DNA of 64,000 nucleotides from Ilumatobacteraceae bacterium (GTDB taxonomy: Bacteria > Actinomycetota > Acidimicrobiia > Acidimicrobiales > Ilumatobacteraceae): positions 372,001 to 436,000 of the forward strand of contig JAWPMO010000001.1 of NCBI GenBank assembly GCA_033344875.1. Direction: 5' to 3'. The notes under the pieces were generated by a model. It saw only the letters and a list, made by a program, of their open reading frames with translations, ran no database searches and was not told the origin of the DNA. Every line of letters begins with the position of its first letter. Position 1 is the stretch's first letter. The translations under genes and the position numbers were made by a program. This document shows, piece by piece, positions 44,525 to 52,291 of this stretch.

Positions 44525-45892
44525 TCACGGTTCCGGGCAGATGATGGCTTCGCTGACTCGCCAGGTCGTACCGCCGTCGCCGGTGAGCTTGATCACCGCC
44601 TGGGAGCGGCCCTCCGCGTCAACGAGGTTGGCGATCGGGTCGAAGGGGGTGGCGACGAGCTGGAGTTCGGCGATGTCGCTGCGCTCACCAGCCGCTCGTG
44701 TGAACCAATCCGTGACCGCCTCGGCGATGCTGGGGAAGGTGGCACCGTCGTCGTACTGCTCAACGCTTGGCTCGCTCGACTGGCTCGTGCAGTCGAGCGA
44801 ATCGGTCGGAACCGAGCCTTCTGCGAGGGCGTTTGCGCCGGTGGTGGCGAGCGTGAAGCACGCCTCGAGGAGCGGGACGTCGGCGGTCGCATCGGTGCGG
44901 AGGTAGATCTCGACGATCATCACTCCGTCGACGTTCGGGACGAGCAGGCCCTGTCCGGTCTGTGACGCCGCGGGCACCATGTCGCCGGTGCCGCCGGGTG
45001 GGTTGATCCACCACCAGGGCTCGATCACGTCGTCGGCCACTGCCTCGCCTCCGACCGTGACGATCTCACCCGGGGTTGCCGACAAGTCGGCCCGATCGAG
45101 CCGGCACGAGCCCAGCGGGTGTGTCGGCGCGTCCACACCGGCCGCCGACACGGTCAGGCCCTCGACGGCCGGGGTCCCGCCGGACTGCGCCATCGCAGTT
45201 TCGATCGCATCCGCCCACACCTCGCCGACGACGCGGTCGGACAGTTGTGCGCGCTCGACGCCGTATGGGAACGAGGTCGACAAGCCGTCGGCGTGGACGA
45301 ACTCGACGAAGTAGCGCGTGCCCTCGCTCAGTCCGTCGAACGAGGTCTCCTGATCGACAGCACGGGCAGCGTCCACGAGGCGTGCGATCACCTCCGGGTC
45401 GTCGATCGTCGCGAAGCGTGTCGTGCCGTCGTACTCGCTGTTGATACCGATCGCGACCACTTCGTCGTCGAGCGCATTGGTCAGCGAGAGCGAGTCAGGG
45501 GATCGGAACACCGCGACCTTGCCGCGGGACACGGTGGCAAGTGCCTCGTCGACGCGCCGCGTGCCGAACCGGCGGACCTCGCTCCCGTCGGGGATGCCGG
45601 TCGCGAACACCCCATCGCCGAGCTGCTCCGCAGCGACGTAGCAGTCCCACGGCCCGTCGACCGTCCCGACGACCTCGCCGAGCTCACTCTCCTCGGGTGC
45701 CGGGCTGTTCCAGTCAGGCCGATACCAAACACCGTCGACCACGAGTCCGCCAGCACAGTCCGCGGCGGCGCCACTGGACGATCCGAGCGCACCGCCGTCG
45801 TCGCCGTCGCCGCCGTCGCCGCCGCATGCCGTGAGCCCGAGGGTCGCCGCGAGCAGGGAGCCGATCAGGAGACGTGAGCGCCGCATAAACAT
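44525..45892 (-). CDS. Lipoprotein of unknown function
   Basis: 455 residues: MFMRRSRLLIGSLLAATLGL then a lipobox TAC, a Gly/Asp-rich linker, and two domains with Cys pairs. The start at ATG 45892 was preferred because it places the signal peptide at the N-terminus; the frame runs further but without hydrophobic lead. No family recognised. One of three lipoproteins in a row in the element. Confidence 0.7.
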   Translation of the reverse strand: MFMRRSRLLIGSLLAATLGLTACGGDGGDGDDGGALGSSSGAAADCAGGLVVDGVWYRPDWNSPAPEESELGEVVGTVDGPWDCYVAAEQLGDGVFATGIPDGSEVRRFGTRRVDEALATVSRGKVAVFRSPDSLSLTNALDDEVVAIGINSEYDGTTRFATIDDPEVIARLVDAARAVDQETSFDGLSEGTRYFVEFVHADGLSTSFPYGVERAQLSDRVVGEVWADAIETAMAQSGGTPAVEGLTVSAAGVDAPTHPLGSCRLDRADLSATPGEIVTVGGEAVADDVIEPWWWINPPGGTGDMVPAASQTGQGLLVPNVDGVMIVEIYLRTDATADVPLLEACFTLATTGANALAEGSVPTDSLDCTSQSSEPSVEQYDDGATFPSIAEAVTDWFTRAAGERSDIAELQLVATPFDPIANLVDAEGRSQAVIKLTGDGGTTWRVSEAIICPEP

Positions 45893-46029
45893 CTGACGTC
45901 CGACGATACGCCGTTGTTCCCGAACGACCGCAGGACCATCGGGTCGGGTCGTCGTCACCCACCACTGTCGATATGCGCTGTGAGTATCACCTGGCCGGTC
46001 GGCTGAGGTCGGCCAGGGTGGGTGCCGGC

Positions 46030-46473
46030 CTACTCGTCGATACCTCTCGCATCTACCCCGATCTCGATCTGCGCAACGGACCAGTTGTCCAGGCCGAGAC
46101 TGATCCGCTCACGATCTCTCGTAAACATCGCCGCCAAGATGTCGTCGCACGGCGATGAGTCGTCGAGGCAGCCCCTGTCGATCGTCGCCTCACTCCATCC
46201 GGAAAGCTGGTCGTGATACGCCTCGATCAGCGAATCTGGAGTGTAGAGGTCGGTATCGACCGACGCGACGATTCGAGCACTGCTGCGGTCGTCGCCGAAC
46301 AGGCACGTATCACCGCTGCAGTAGCTCCCGTGTTCTTCGCTGATCACGTCGACGCCGTCGAGGTTCGGCAGTTCGTCGAGGATCGCGCGGTTCTCGTCTT
46401 CGTACCCTCCGGCGCATCCGACGAGTACAAGCGTCGAGCATGCTGCGAAGAGAAGGCTGCAGCCTCTACGCAT
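46030..46473 (-). CDS. Small lipoprotein of unknown function
   Basis: 147 residues, signal RRGCSLLFAACSTLVLVGC with lipobox, mature part acidic with a CSGDTCLFGDD loop. TACCGT seven nt upstream (46481-46486, minus strand) marks the ATG at 46473 as a leaderless start. No family recognised. Confidence 0.7.
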   Translation of the reverse strand: MRRGCSLLFAACSTLVLVGCAGGYEDENRAILDELPNLDGVDVISEEHGSYCSGDTCLFGDDRSSARIVASVDTDLYTPDSLIEAYHDQLSGWSEATIDRGCLDDSSPCDDILAAMFTRDRERISLGLDNWSVAQIEIGVDARGIDE

Positions 46474-46480
46474 AGCTGTC

Positions 46481-46486
46481 ACGGTA
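46481..46486 (-). promoter_or_regulatory. -10 hexamer TACCGT of a leaderless lipoprotein gene
   Basis: TACCGT on the minus strand, 7 nt, then ATG at 46473. Confidence 0.6.
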
Positions 46487-46600
46487 TCCGTCAGAGCTCG
46501 CGATGATGCCGGGGCTGCCGGGGACTACTCGCAGTACGGACGTAGTCTGCATCGGCTCAGATCCGGCACACCGATCGGTCGCTCGCACCCACGCGATAAT

Positions 46601-46860
46601 CCCGAGCCGAGAACCTCACCCAAGCGAGGGATATCCGGCCTCTTGTCATAGTTGACGGTGATCCGGGGGCTCGGCCAGCCTTTGGGTCGGGGTTCTGGAT
46701 GGTTCGCTCGGTATTCCGGCTGCCCGACGCGTTGTAGCGCGGCGTGGCTCTGCTTTCGGCTTGCGGCCTGAACCTCGAGACGGGGTCGTGGCTGAAGAGA
46801 GGTCTGCACAGCTCAAAGAGGCGTTGCCCTGCTCCGTCGCACAACCTGCAACGAGAGAAG
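46601..46860 (+). ncRNA. Candidate bridge-RNA region of the IS110-family element
   Basis: The stretch between the GATAAT box and the transposase is non-coding, as in IS110-type elements whose left end encodes a bridge RNA that pairs with donor and target DNA. Position and length (about 260 nt) fit. No loops were folded here, so this is a place where the RNA may be, not a structure call. Nothing else occupies 46474-46870. Confidence 0.35.
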
Positions 46861-46870
46861 GGAATCTGTG

Positions 46871-48019
46871 ATGTTGAACGAAGTCGTGATCGGTCTCGAT
46901 CCGCACAAGGTGTCGAACACGATCGTCGTGTTGGAACGCGACGAGACGTTGTTAACGAGACGCCGATTTGTCCATGACGACGACGGCCTGGCCGCGATGT
47001 TCGCGGCGGTGGCCGAGTTCCCGAAGCGGGTCTGGGCGGTCGAGGGTGCGAATGGGATGGGCCGCAACATCGCCCAACGGCTTGTCGCCGCGGGTGAGAC
47101 GGTGATCGATGTGCCGGCGAAGTTGTCGACTCGGGTGAGGGTGTATTCGACCGGGCACGGCACCAAGACCGATCACACCGACGCGGTCGCGATCGCTCGT
47201 GCTGCGATCCACTCCAAGCATCTGCGTCGGGTGCAGCCTGACGGTCCGAACGTGGCGTTGAAACTGTTGTCGGATCGACGCACCGAACTCGTGCGGTCAC
47301 GCACCTCCGCGGTGTGCCGGCTGCACAGGTTCTTGCGCGAACTGATCTCGGGTGGGGCGCGACTGTCACTGTCAGCTGAGCATGCGTTTGACCTGCTCAC
47401 AGCACTTGAGGTCGACAACGTCGCCGATCAGATGCGGGTTGAGCTCGCGATGGAGTTGATCGACGACATCGCCCGGCTGGATCTGAAGATCGATGAGATC
47501 ACCAAGCGCATCAACGCCACCGTGAAGGCGTCGGGCACCACGTTGACGCGGGTGTATGGGGTCGGGCCGATCAACGCTGCGTTGATTCTCGGTGAGGTCG
47601 AAGACGTCTCCCGTTTCGCCACCCGTGATCACTTCGCGAGCTACTGCGGGACCGCCCCGATCGCAGTGTCATCCGGTGATGTGAACCGGCATCGACTGTC
47701 ACGTTCCGGGAACCGTCAACTCAACCGAGCCATCCACATGGCTGCGGTCACCCAGATCAGATTCGACACCCCCGGACGGGACTACTACCGCCGCAAGATC
47801 GCCGAAGGCAAGAGCCGCCTCGAAGCACTCCGCTGTCTGAAACGACGTGTGACCGACGCCGTGTGGCGCCAACTCCAAGTCGACCGGCAAGACGACCAAA
47901 CCCAAGACGACACCTGGCCACGCCGGCCATCGACACGACAAGGTGAACCGTCGTATCGGTCACCAGCGACACTGCGGATGAACGGCAAGCCGATGCAACC
48001 ACGACCGACCCCGGTCTAA
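46871..48019 (+). CDS. IS110-family transposase (DEDD recombinase)
   Basis: 382 residues. N-terminal RuvC-like DEDD residues: VIGLDPHK, WAVEGANGMG, DHTDAVAIAR. C-terminal transposase_20 domain: VYGVGPINAALILGEV and HRLSRSGNRQLNRAIHMAA with the catalytic Ser. AGAAGGGAA precedes GTGATG; ATG 46871 has the better spacing. Complete and undisrupted, so the element may be active. It lies within the tRNA-Pro island next to the integrase. Confidence 0.93.
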   Translation: MLNEVVIGLDPHKVSNTIVVLERDETLLTRRRFVHDDDGLAAMFAAVAEFPKRVWAVEGANGMGRNIAQRLVAAGETVIDVPAKLSTRVRVYSTGHGTKTDHTDAVAIARAAIHSKHLRRVQPDGPNVALKLLSDRRTELVRSRTSAVCRLHRFLRELISGGARLSLSAEHAFDLLTALEVDNVADQMRVELAMELIDDIARLDLKIDEITKRINATVKASGTTLTRVYGVGPINAALILGEVEDVSRFATRDHFASYCGTAPIAVSSGDVNRHRLSRSGNRQLNRAIHMAAVTQIRFDTPGRDYYRRKIAEGKSRLEALRCLKRRVTDAVWRQLQVDRQDDQTQDDTWPRRPSTRQGEPSYRSPATLRMNGKPMQPRPTPV

Positions 48020-48201
48020 CCTCGGCGTCGGGTTCGGGGTGTGGCCGCAACGAAGAATCAGCCTCGAGGTGCGAGCTGATCACGCGGACGGCACACGCCA
48101 ACAGACGTCCTCATATGCCCACCCCGAACCCACCTCTTGACAGAGAGGAGCCGAAGTGTTGGAGGTCGGCGGGAGAAGGGGGCGCTGCATAATCACGCCA
48201 T

Positions 48202-49326
48202 TCAGGGTCGCCTGAGTCGTTCGACGACGGCCGCCTGGCTGTTCGGCAGGGCATGGGCGTAGGTGTTCATCAGCATTTCGGGACTGTGGCCGAGCAGGTC
48301 GGCGATAGCCCTCAATTCGCCGAGGTCGCTGGCACCTTGAACCATGTGAGACGCCGCCGTGTGGCGGAGGCCGTGGGACGTCAGCCGAGGCAAGCCGATG
48401 TTGTCGACGATCCTCGCCAGCGCGCGGTCGTAGGAGCGGGGGAGCACCAACCCGCCCTGCCGCGTCGTGATGATGAGGTTGTTGTCCTCCCACTCGCTGC
48501 CGGCCGCGAGCCGCTCGGCTGCCTGTTCGGCTCGGCGCTTGGCGAACACGCGCATCGTGTCGTCGTCGATCGGGATCGTGCGCCTCGATCGTTCGTTCTT
48601 GGCGTTTCCCCACGCAGCACCGGTGTTCGTCGCGACCAGGCTCTCGTCGATCCGTAACGTGCTCGCCTTCGTGTCGACGTCGTCCCATCGCAACGCGAGC
48701 ACCTCGCTGCGACGCAGCCCGTAGAGCACGCCGATGCGGAAGGCGATCGCCCAGCGATGGTCGGCGGTCACGGCGAGGAAGCGGTCGACCTGTTCGGCGG
48801 TCCACGCCACGGTCTCCTTCTCCTTCACCGGCTTCGCCACCACACGAGGCAGACCAACTCGAGCAGCAGGGGAGCGCGGGATCAAACCCTCGTCGACCGC
48901 CTCGGACAACGCCGCCCGCAGCACTGTGCGACAGATCTGCACACTGCGCTTCGACAAACGGCCACCGGCGGCGAGCGCGTCGATCCACCGTGCGACGTCC
49001 GCTCGATCCAGCGTCGCAAGCGGGATCGCACCCAACCCGTTCTCGATGTGGGGGATCGCCCACTCGTACTGCTGCTGCGCCTTCTCGGTGATGTCGGTCC
49101 GGCCGGCGACGTAGCGGCGAACCAACCAACTCACGGTGCCTCGTTCGGTCGAGCGGTCGTCTGCCTTCATCGACCGGGCAGCGGTCGTCGCGGAGCGTTG
49201 CGACGGGTACGTCCCGACCTGACGAGGCCGGTGCTTGCCGGTCACCGTGTCGATGCCGTCGACGCGCACGACCCACTTGTCGCGCTGTTTGCGGACCGTC
49301 GGCTGCCCCGTTGCCTTCCACCCCAT
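48202..49326 (-). CDS. Tyrosine recombinase integrase of the tRNA-Pro element
   Basis: 374 residues: arm-binding N-terminus (KWVVRVDGIDTVTGKHRPRQ), SAM-like core-binding domain, catalytic domain with Arg in YGLRRSEVLAL, Lys in NAKNERSRRTIPI, HGLRHTAA, and LGHSPEMLMNTYAH with the nucleophile Tyr. Fully intact. TCGGAGA before ATG 49326 supports the start. Immediately upstream are two TGATACATC repeats and then the intact tRNA-Pro, the usual layout of an integrase that excises and inserts at a tRNA 3' end. Confidence 0.95.
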   Translation of the reverse strand: MGWKATGQPTVRKQRDKWVVRVDGIDTVTGKHRPRQVGTYPSQRSATTAARSMKADDRSTERGTVSWLVRRYVAGRTDITEKAQQQYEWAIPHIENGLGAIPLATLDRADVARWIDALAAGGRLSKRSVQICRTVLRAALSEAVDEGLIPRSPAARVGLPRVVAKPVKEKETVAWTAEQVDRFLAVTADHRWAIAFRIGVLYGLRRSEVLALRWDDVDTKASTLRIDESLVATNTGAAWGNAKNERSRRTIPIDDDTMRVFAKRRAEQAAERLAAGSEWEDNNLIITTRQGGLVLPRSYDRALARIVDNIGLPRLTSHGLRHTAASHMVQGASDLGELRAIADLLGHSPEMLMNTYAHALPNSQAAVVERLRRP

Positions 49327-49359
49327 GTCGTCTCCGAGCACTCGTCGTGCCTCAGAGTC

Positions 49360-49379
49360 TGATACATCGCTGATACATC
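49360..49379. repeat. Right-end pair of TGATACATC repeats (candidate integrase arm sites)
   Basis: TGATACATC at 49360-49368 and 49371-49379, 11 bp apart, the same spacing and orientation as the left-end pair (33753/33764). They lie between the integrase start and the att core. Confidence 0.75.
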
Positions 49380-49426
49380 GTCAACCCGGCGACTCGATCG
49401 CCGGTGGAAGACACCAGCTAGATCCA

Positions 49427-49471
49427 GTCGGGATGGGGAGATTCGAACTCCCGACCCCCTGCTCCCAAAGC
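49427..49471 (+). repeat. attR: 45-bp direct repeat within tRNA-Pro
   Basis: Identical over 45 bases to 33579-33623. The repeat covers the 3' part of tRNA-Pro as far as the anticodon stem, so recombination leaves the gene whole at this side. Confidence 0.93.
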
Positions 49472-49501
49472 AGGTGCGCTACCAGGCTGCGCCACATCCC
49501 G
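49428..49501 (-). tRNA. tRNA-Pro (anticodon TGG)
   Basis: Cloverleaf on the minus strand: acceptor CGGGATG/CATCCCG, D arm GCGC..GCGC, anticodon stem CCTGC/GCAGG with loop TTTGGGA, T arm GGGAG TTCGAAT CTCCC. Discriminator A; CCA is not encoded (the next bases are CTG). It is the intact integration target of the element to its left. Confidence 0.95.
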
Positions 49502-49527
49502 TGATTCGGGCGAAAGCGTACCGGGCG

Positions 49528-50859
49528 TCAGCCGTCGCGGTGGAGGGTGATCGTGTGCCGCTCGCCGTCGGCGGTGACGAACGTGGTCACGAACTGGTTC
49601 GGCGTGACGTCGCACACCAGATAGCCGTGGCGATCGAGATCGAGATGGTCGATGCCCGGGTTCAGCCGCTGCAACCAGCGTCGCACGAGACCCGACGGCA
49701 CCGGAAGTCGCAGGGCGTCGCGCACGGCCTCGGCATAGGTGGTGCCGCTGATCGATGGTGACGTGAACTCGTGCGCGACGGCACCGTCGCCGTCCGACAG
49801 TGTCCGTGACCAGCCCGAATGCAGGTCGCCGGACAGGACGACCGAGCGTCCGGCTGCGGCCCGGAGCTTCCCGTACAGCCGTTCACGGTCGGCCTCGTAG
49901 CCATCCCACTGGTCGGGGTTGACGACACGTCGCCAGGGCGCCCACCGCAGTGCCGGCCGGGCGGCGAGCGTCATCGGGCCCACCTGGACCTGATTCGCGA
50001 CGACGAACCAGGGAGCGGCCGAAGTCGCCGCCGCGCCGTCGATCGATCGCCACTGCTCCTCGTCGAGCAGCGAACCCGGGGCACCGTCCTCGGGGCCCGG
50101 CCCGTCGACCTCGTTGGGGCGACGTCCGGCGAGTCGGCTGTCGACCAGCAGCAGGTCGACCAGTCCCCGGATGAGCCAGCGTCGATGCAGCCCGTCGGTG
50201 TCGCTCATCCGGCGGGTCGGCATCCACTCCATCCACGCCTGCTGACCGGCTCGCCGCCGTTCGGTCTCACCCGGATCGGGCGCATTGTCGACCACCTCGT
50301 GGTCGTCCCACACGACGTTCATCGGGACGTCGGCGAGCAGGCGTCGCAACGACGGGTTCGACCGGTGCTGCCGGTAGCGCCGCCGATAGTCGTCGAGCGA
50401 GCGGCAGTCCCAAGGAGGGTCGGTGGCGACGCCCTCGGTTGGCATCTCGCCGATCTCGTAGATCGAGTCGCCGAGGTGGAGGAGCAGATCGGGCGTCTCG
50501 TCCGCGATCGCATCGAACAGCTCGAAGCCGGGCCACCCCCAACGCGAGCAGCAGGCGACGGCGAACCGGAACCGGTCGGCGTTCTCGGGGAGGGTGCGGG
50601 TCCGGCCGCTGATCGTCGCATCGCCGCAGGTGAACGCGAACTCGTAGTCGGTCGCTGGTTCGAGTTCGTCGACGATGACGCGGACGGTGTGGTCGGCCGA
50701 CGAGGTCGCGTCGACGCGGCCGGACCGGACCACGACGCCGTCGGACGAGGCGAGCTCCCAATCGACCACGGCAGGCCCGGCGCCGACACTGTGCGCCCGG
50801 GTCCACAACACGACCGAGGTAGCGTCGACGTCGCCGCTCGCGACACCGGAGGCGAACAC
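49528..50859 (-). CDS. PhoD-like alkaline phosphatase
   Basis: 443 residues. Fibronectin-like N-terminal part (FASGVASGDVDATSVVLWTR) then the calcineurin-like phosphatase core with LLHLGDSIYE, NVVWDDHEVVDN and VVLSGDLHSGW, the metal-binding segments of PhoD. It lacks the usual Tat signal at the N-terminus, so it may be cytoplasmic or the start may lie elsewhere. GTG 50859 with AGGTGA close to it. Hydrolyses phosphodiesters or phosphomonoesters with Ca/Fe. Divergent from the propeller gene. Confidence 0.88.
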   Translation of the reverse strand: MFASGVASGDVDATSVVLWTRAHSVGAGPAVVDWELASSDGVVVRSGRVDATSSADHTVRVIVDELEPATDYEFAFTCGDATISGRTRTLPENADRFRFAVACCSRWGWPGFELFDAIADETPDLLLHLGDSIYEIGEMPTEGVATDPPWDCRSLDDYRRRYRQHRSNPSLRRLLADVPMNVVWDDHEVVDNAPDPGETERRRAGQQAWMEWMPTRRMSDTDGLHRRWLIRGLVDLLLVDSRLAGRRPNEVDGPGPEDGAPGSLLDEEQWRSIDGAAATSAAPWFVVANQVQVGPMTLAARPALRWAPWRRVVNPDQWDGYEADRERLYGKLRAAAGRSVVLSGDLHSGWSRTLSDGDGAVAHEFTSPSISGTTYAEAVRDALRLPVPSGLVRRWLQRLNPGIDHLDLDRHGYLVCDVTPNQFVTTFVTADGERHTITLHRDG

Positions 50860-50971
50860 GTCACCTGCGACGTCGGCTGGTGAGGAAGGCCGGGTGGTGT
50901 CGATGCCACGTGTCTACCCCGTGGATCGCCGCCCGAACCGCCCGCACCGCAGTAGCCCCGGGTAGCCGCAC

Positions 50972-50977
50972 TACGAT
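50972..50977 (+). promoter_or_regulatory. -10 hexamer TACGAT before a possible ATC start
   Basis: TACGAT, 7 nt, then ATC at 50985 in frame with the propeller gene. The spacing matches the other leaderless genes exactly. Confidence 0.5.
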
Positions 50978-50984
50978 CGCGCCC

Positions 50985-52265
50985 ATCGATCGCCGACTCG
51001 TCGTCCTCGGGCCTTTGGCAGCCTTGGCCCTCGGGCTCGTCGTGCTCGCATCGACCCGTGACACCGAGTCGAAGCGCATCGTCGACCCGGCCCCGACCGC
51101 AGAACTCCTCGCGGCGACCGCTTCGGCGAGCGTGCCACCGGGTGGCCCGTTGCCGTCGACGGCCCCCGGCGAGACCGCCGCACCGGCCATCGGCTCCACC
51201 ACGACCACCTCGACGACGTCCACCGTGCCGGTCACCCTGGCGCCCGACGACGGCAAGACGTCGAGCGAACGCACTCTGGTCGACGCGTTCACCGTGCAGG
51301 ACGACGACCTGCAACCGAAGTCGATCGTCGCGTCGGGCGACGGGCTGTTCTTCGCGCAGAACATGATGTACCGCCACAACGTCGCGGTCTACGACCGTTC
51401 GGGAGCCAAGGTCGGCGCGATCCCCGACGACGTCGTCCCCGCCGACTTCGGGCTCGATTCGTCGGCCCAATTGCAGGGATCACCGGTCGAGGCGGCCTTC
51501 ACGCCCGACGGCCGGTACGTCTACGTGTCGAACTACAAGATGTTCGGGAGTGGCTACAACCCGGTCGCCGACGACAGCTGCGACCGGGGGAGTTGGGACG
51601 ACAGCTACGTCTACAAGATCGACGTCGCCACGCTGGAGATCGTCGCGATCGTGCCGACGGGCGCCGTCCCGAAGTTCCTCCAGGTGACGCCCGACGGCAC
51701 CAAGCTCGTCGTGTCCAACTGGTGCGGCTTCGACGTGTCGATCATCGACACGGCGTCCGACACCGAGCTCGGCCGCGTCGACGTCGGACGCCACCCGCGC
51801 GGCATCGCGATCGACAGCGACAGCGAGGTCGCGTACGTCACCGTGATGGGCGAGGCCCGCATCGACGTGATCGGGCTCCAGTCGCTCACCGTGATCCGCT
51901 CGATCGAGGACGCCGCCGGCTCGACGCCGCGCCACCTCGTTCTGTCCGACGACGACCGGTACCTGTACGTCTCGAACCACAGGATGAACTCGGTCCGCAA
52001 GATCGACCTCCAGGCGAACTCCGTCGTCGGCACGGCGAGCACCGGCACCGAGACCCGCACGATGGCGCTGTCCGACGACGGCGAGAGCCTGTACGTCGTC
52101 AACTACCAGGACGGCACGGTCAGCAAGGTCCGCACGAGCGACATGGAGATCCTGCAGACCGTGTACTCGGGTGTGCACCCCGTCGGCATCACCTACGACG
52201 CCGACACCCGCCAGATCTGGGTGGCCAACTACGCCGGCAGCCTCCGCGTCTTCACCGACGAATAG
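50985..52265 (+). CDS. Secreted YncE-like beta-propeller protein, possible ATC start
   Basis: About 426 residues. A hydrophobic N-terminal anchor (RRLVVLGPLAALALGLVVLAS), a Thr/Ala/Pro linker, then repeated propeller blades (GRYVYVSNYKMF, GTKLVVSNWCGFDVSIID, SEVAYVTVMGEARIDVIG, DRYLYVSNHRMNSVRKID, ESLYVVNYQDGTVSKV). Function unknown; YncE-type proteins bind ligands outside the membrane. Upstream GTG starts at 50880 and 50910 exist but add unhydrophobic residues, and no ribosome site precedes them. The TACGAT-N7-ATC arrangement puts translation at ATC 50985, which would be a rare start codon. Confidence 0.75.
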   Translation: MDRRLVVLGPLAALALGLVVLASTRDTESKRIVDPAPTAELLAATASASVPPGGPLPSTAPGETAAPAIGSTTTTSTTSTVPVTLAPDDGKTSSERTLVDAFTVQDDDLQPKSIVASGDGLFFAQNMMYRHNVAVYDRSGAKVGAIPDDVVPADFGLDSSAQLQGSPVEAAFTPDGRYVYVSNYKMFGSGYNPVADDSCDRGSWDDSYVYKIDVATLEIVAIVPTGAVPKFLQVTPDGTKLVVSNWCGFDVSIIDTASDTELGRVDVGRHPRGIAIDSDSEVAYVTVMGEARIDVIGLQSLTVIRSIEDAAGSTPRHLVLSDDDRYLYVSNHRMNSVRKIDLQANSVVGTASTGTETRTMALSDDGESLYVVNYQDGTVSKVRTSDMEILQTVYSGVHPVGITYDADTRQIWVANYAGSLRVFTDE

Positions 52266-52277
52266 GCGAGCCGCCGC

Positions 52278-52283
52278 TACCGT
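52278..52283 (+). promoter_or_regulatory. -10 hexamer TACCGT
   Basis: TACCGT, 8 nt, then ATG at 52292; no Shine-Dalgarno sequence. Confidence 0.55.
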
Positions 52284-52291
52284 CACGCGCC

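Larger units (their letters stand above)
46595..48142 (+). mobile_element. IS110-family insertion sequence, limits approximate
   Basis: Contains the transposase at 46871, a 5' non-coding end of about 270 nt with a GATAAT box at its left, and a perfect TTGACA about 120 nt after the transposase stop. In circularised IS110-type elements the right-end -35 and left-end -10 join into a junction promoter. I saw no terminal inverted repeats, as is usual for the family, so the exact ends are not fixed. Confidence 0.6.
33579..49471. mobile_element. Integrative mobilizable element in tRNA-Pro (about 15.85 kb)
   Basis: Bounded by perfect 45-bp repeats; the right one is part of an intact tRNA-Pro(TGG). 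Carries a tyrosine integrase adjacent to the intact tRNA, an excisionase-like HTH gene, a MobF relaxase-helicase, and TGATACATC repeats near both ends. Excision between the repeats would give a 15,848-bp circle. No VirB/TraG-like genes are present, so transfer would need help from another element. Cargo includes a serpin, a nucleotidyltransferase pair and a sigma/anti-sigma pair. An IS110-family element is nested inside. Confidence 0.9.
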
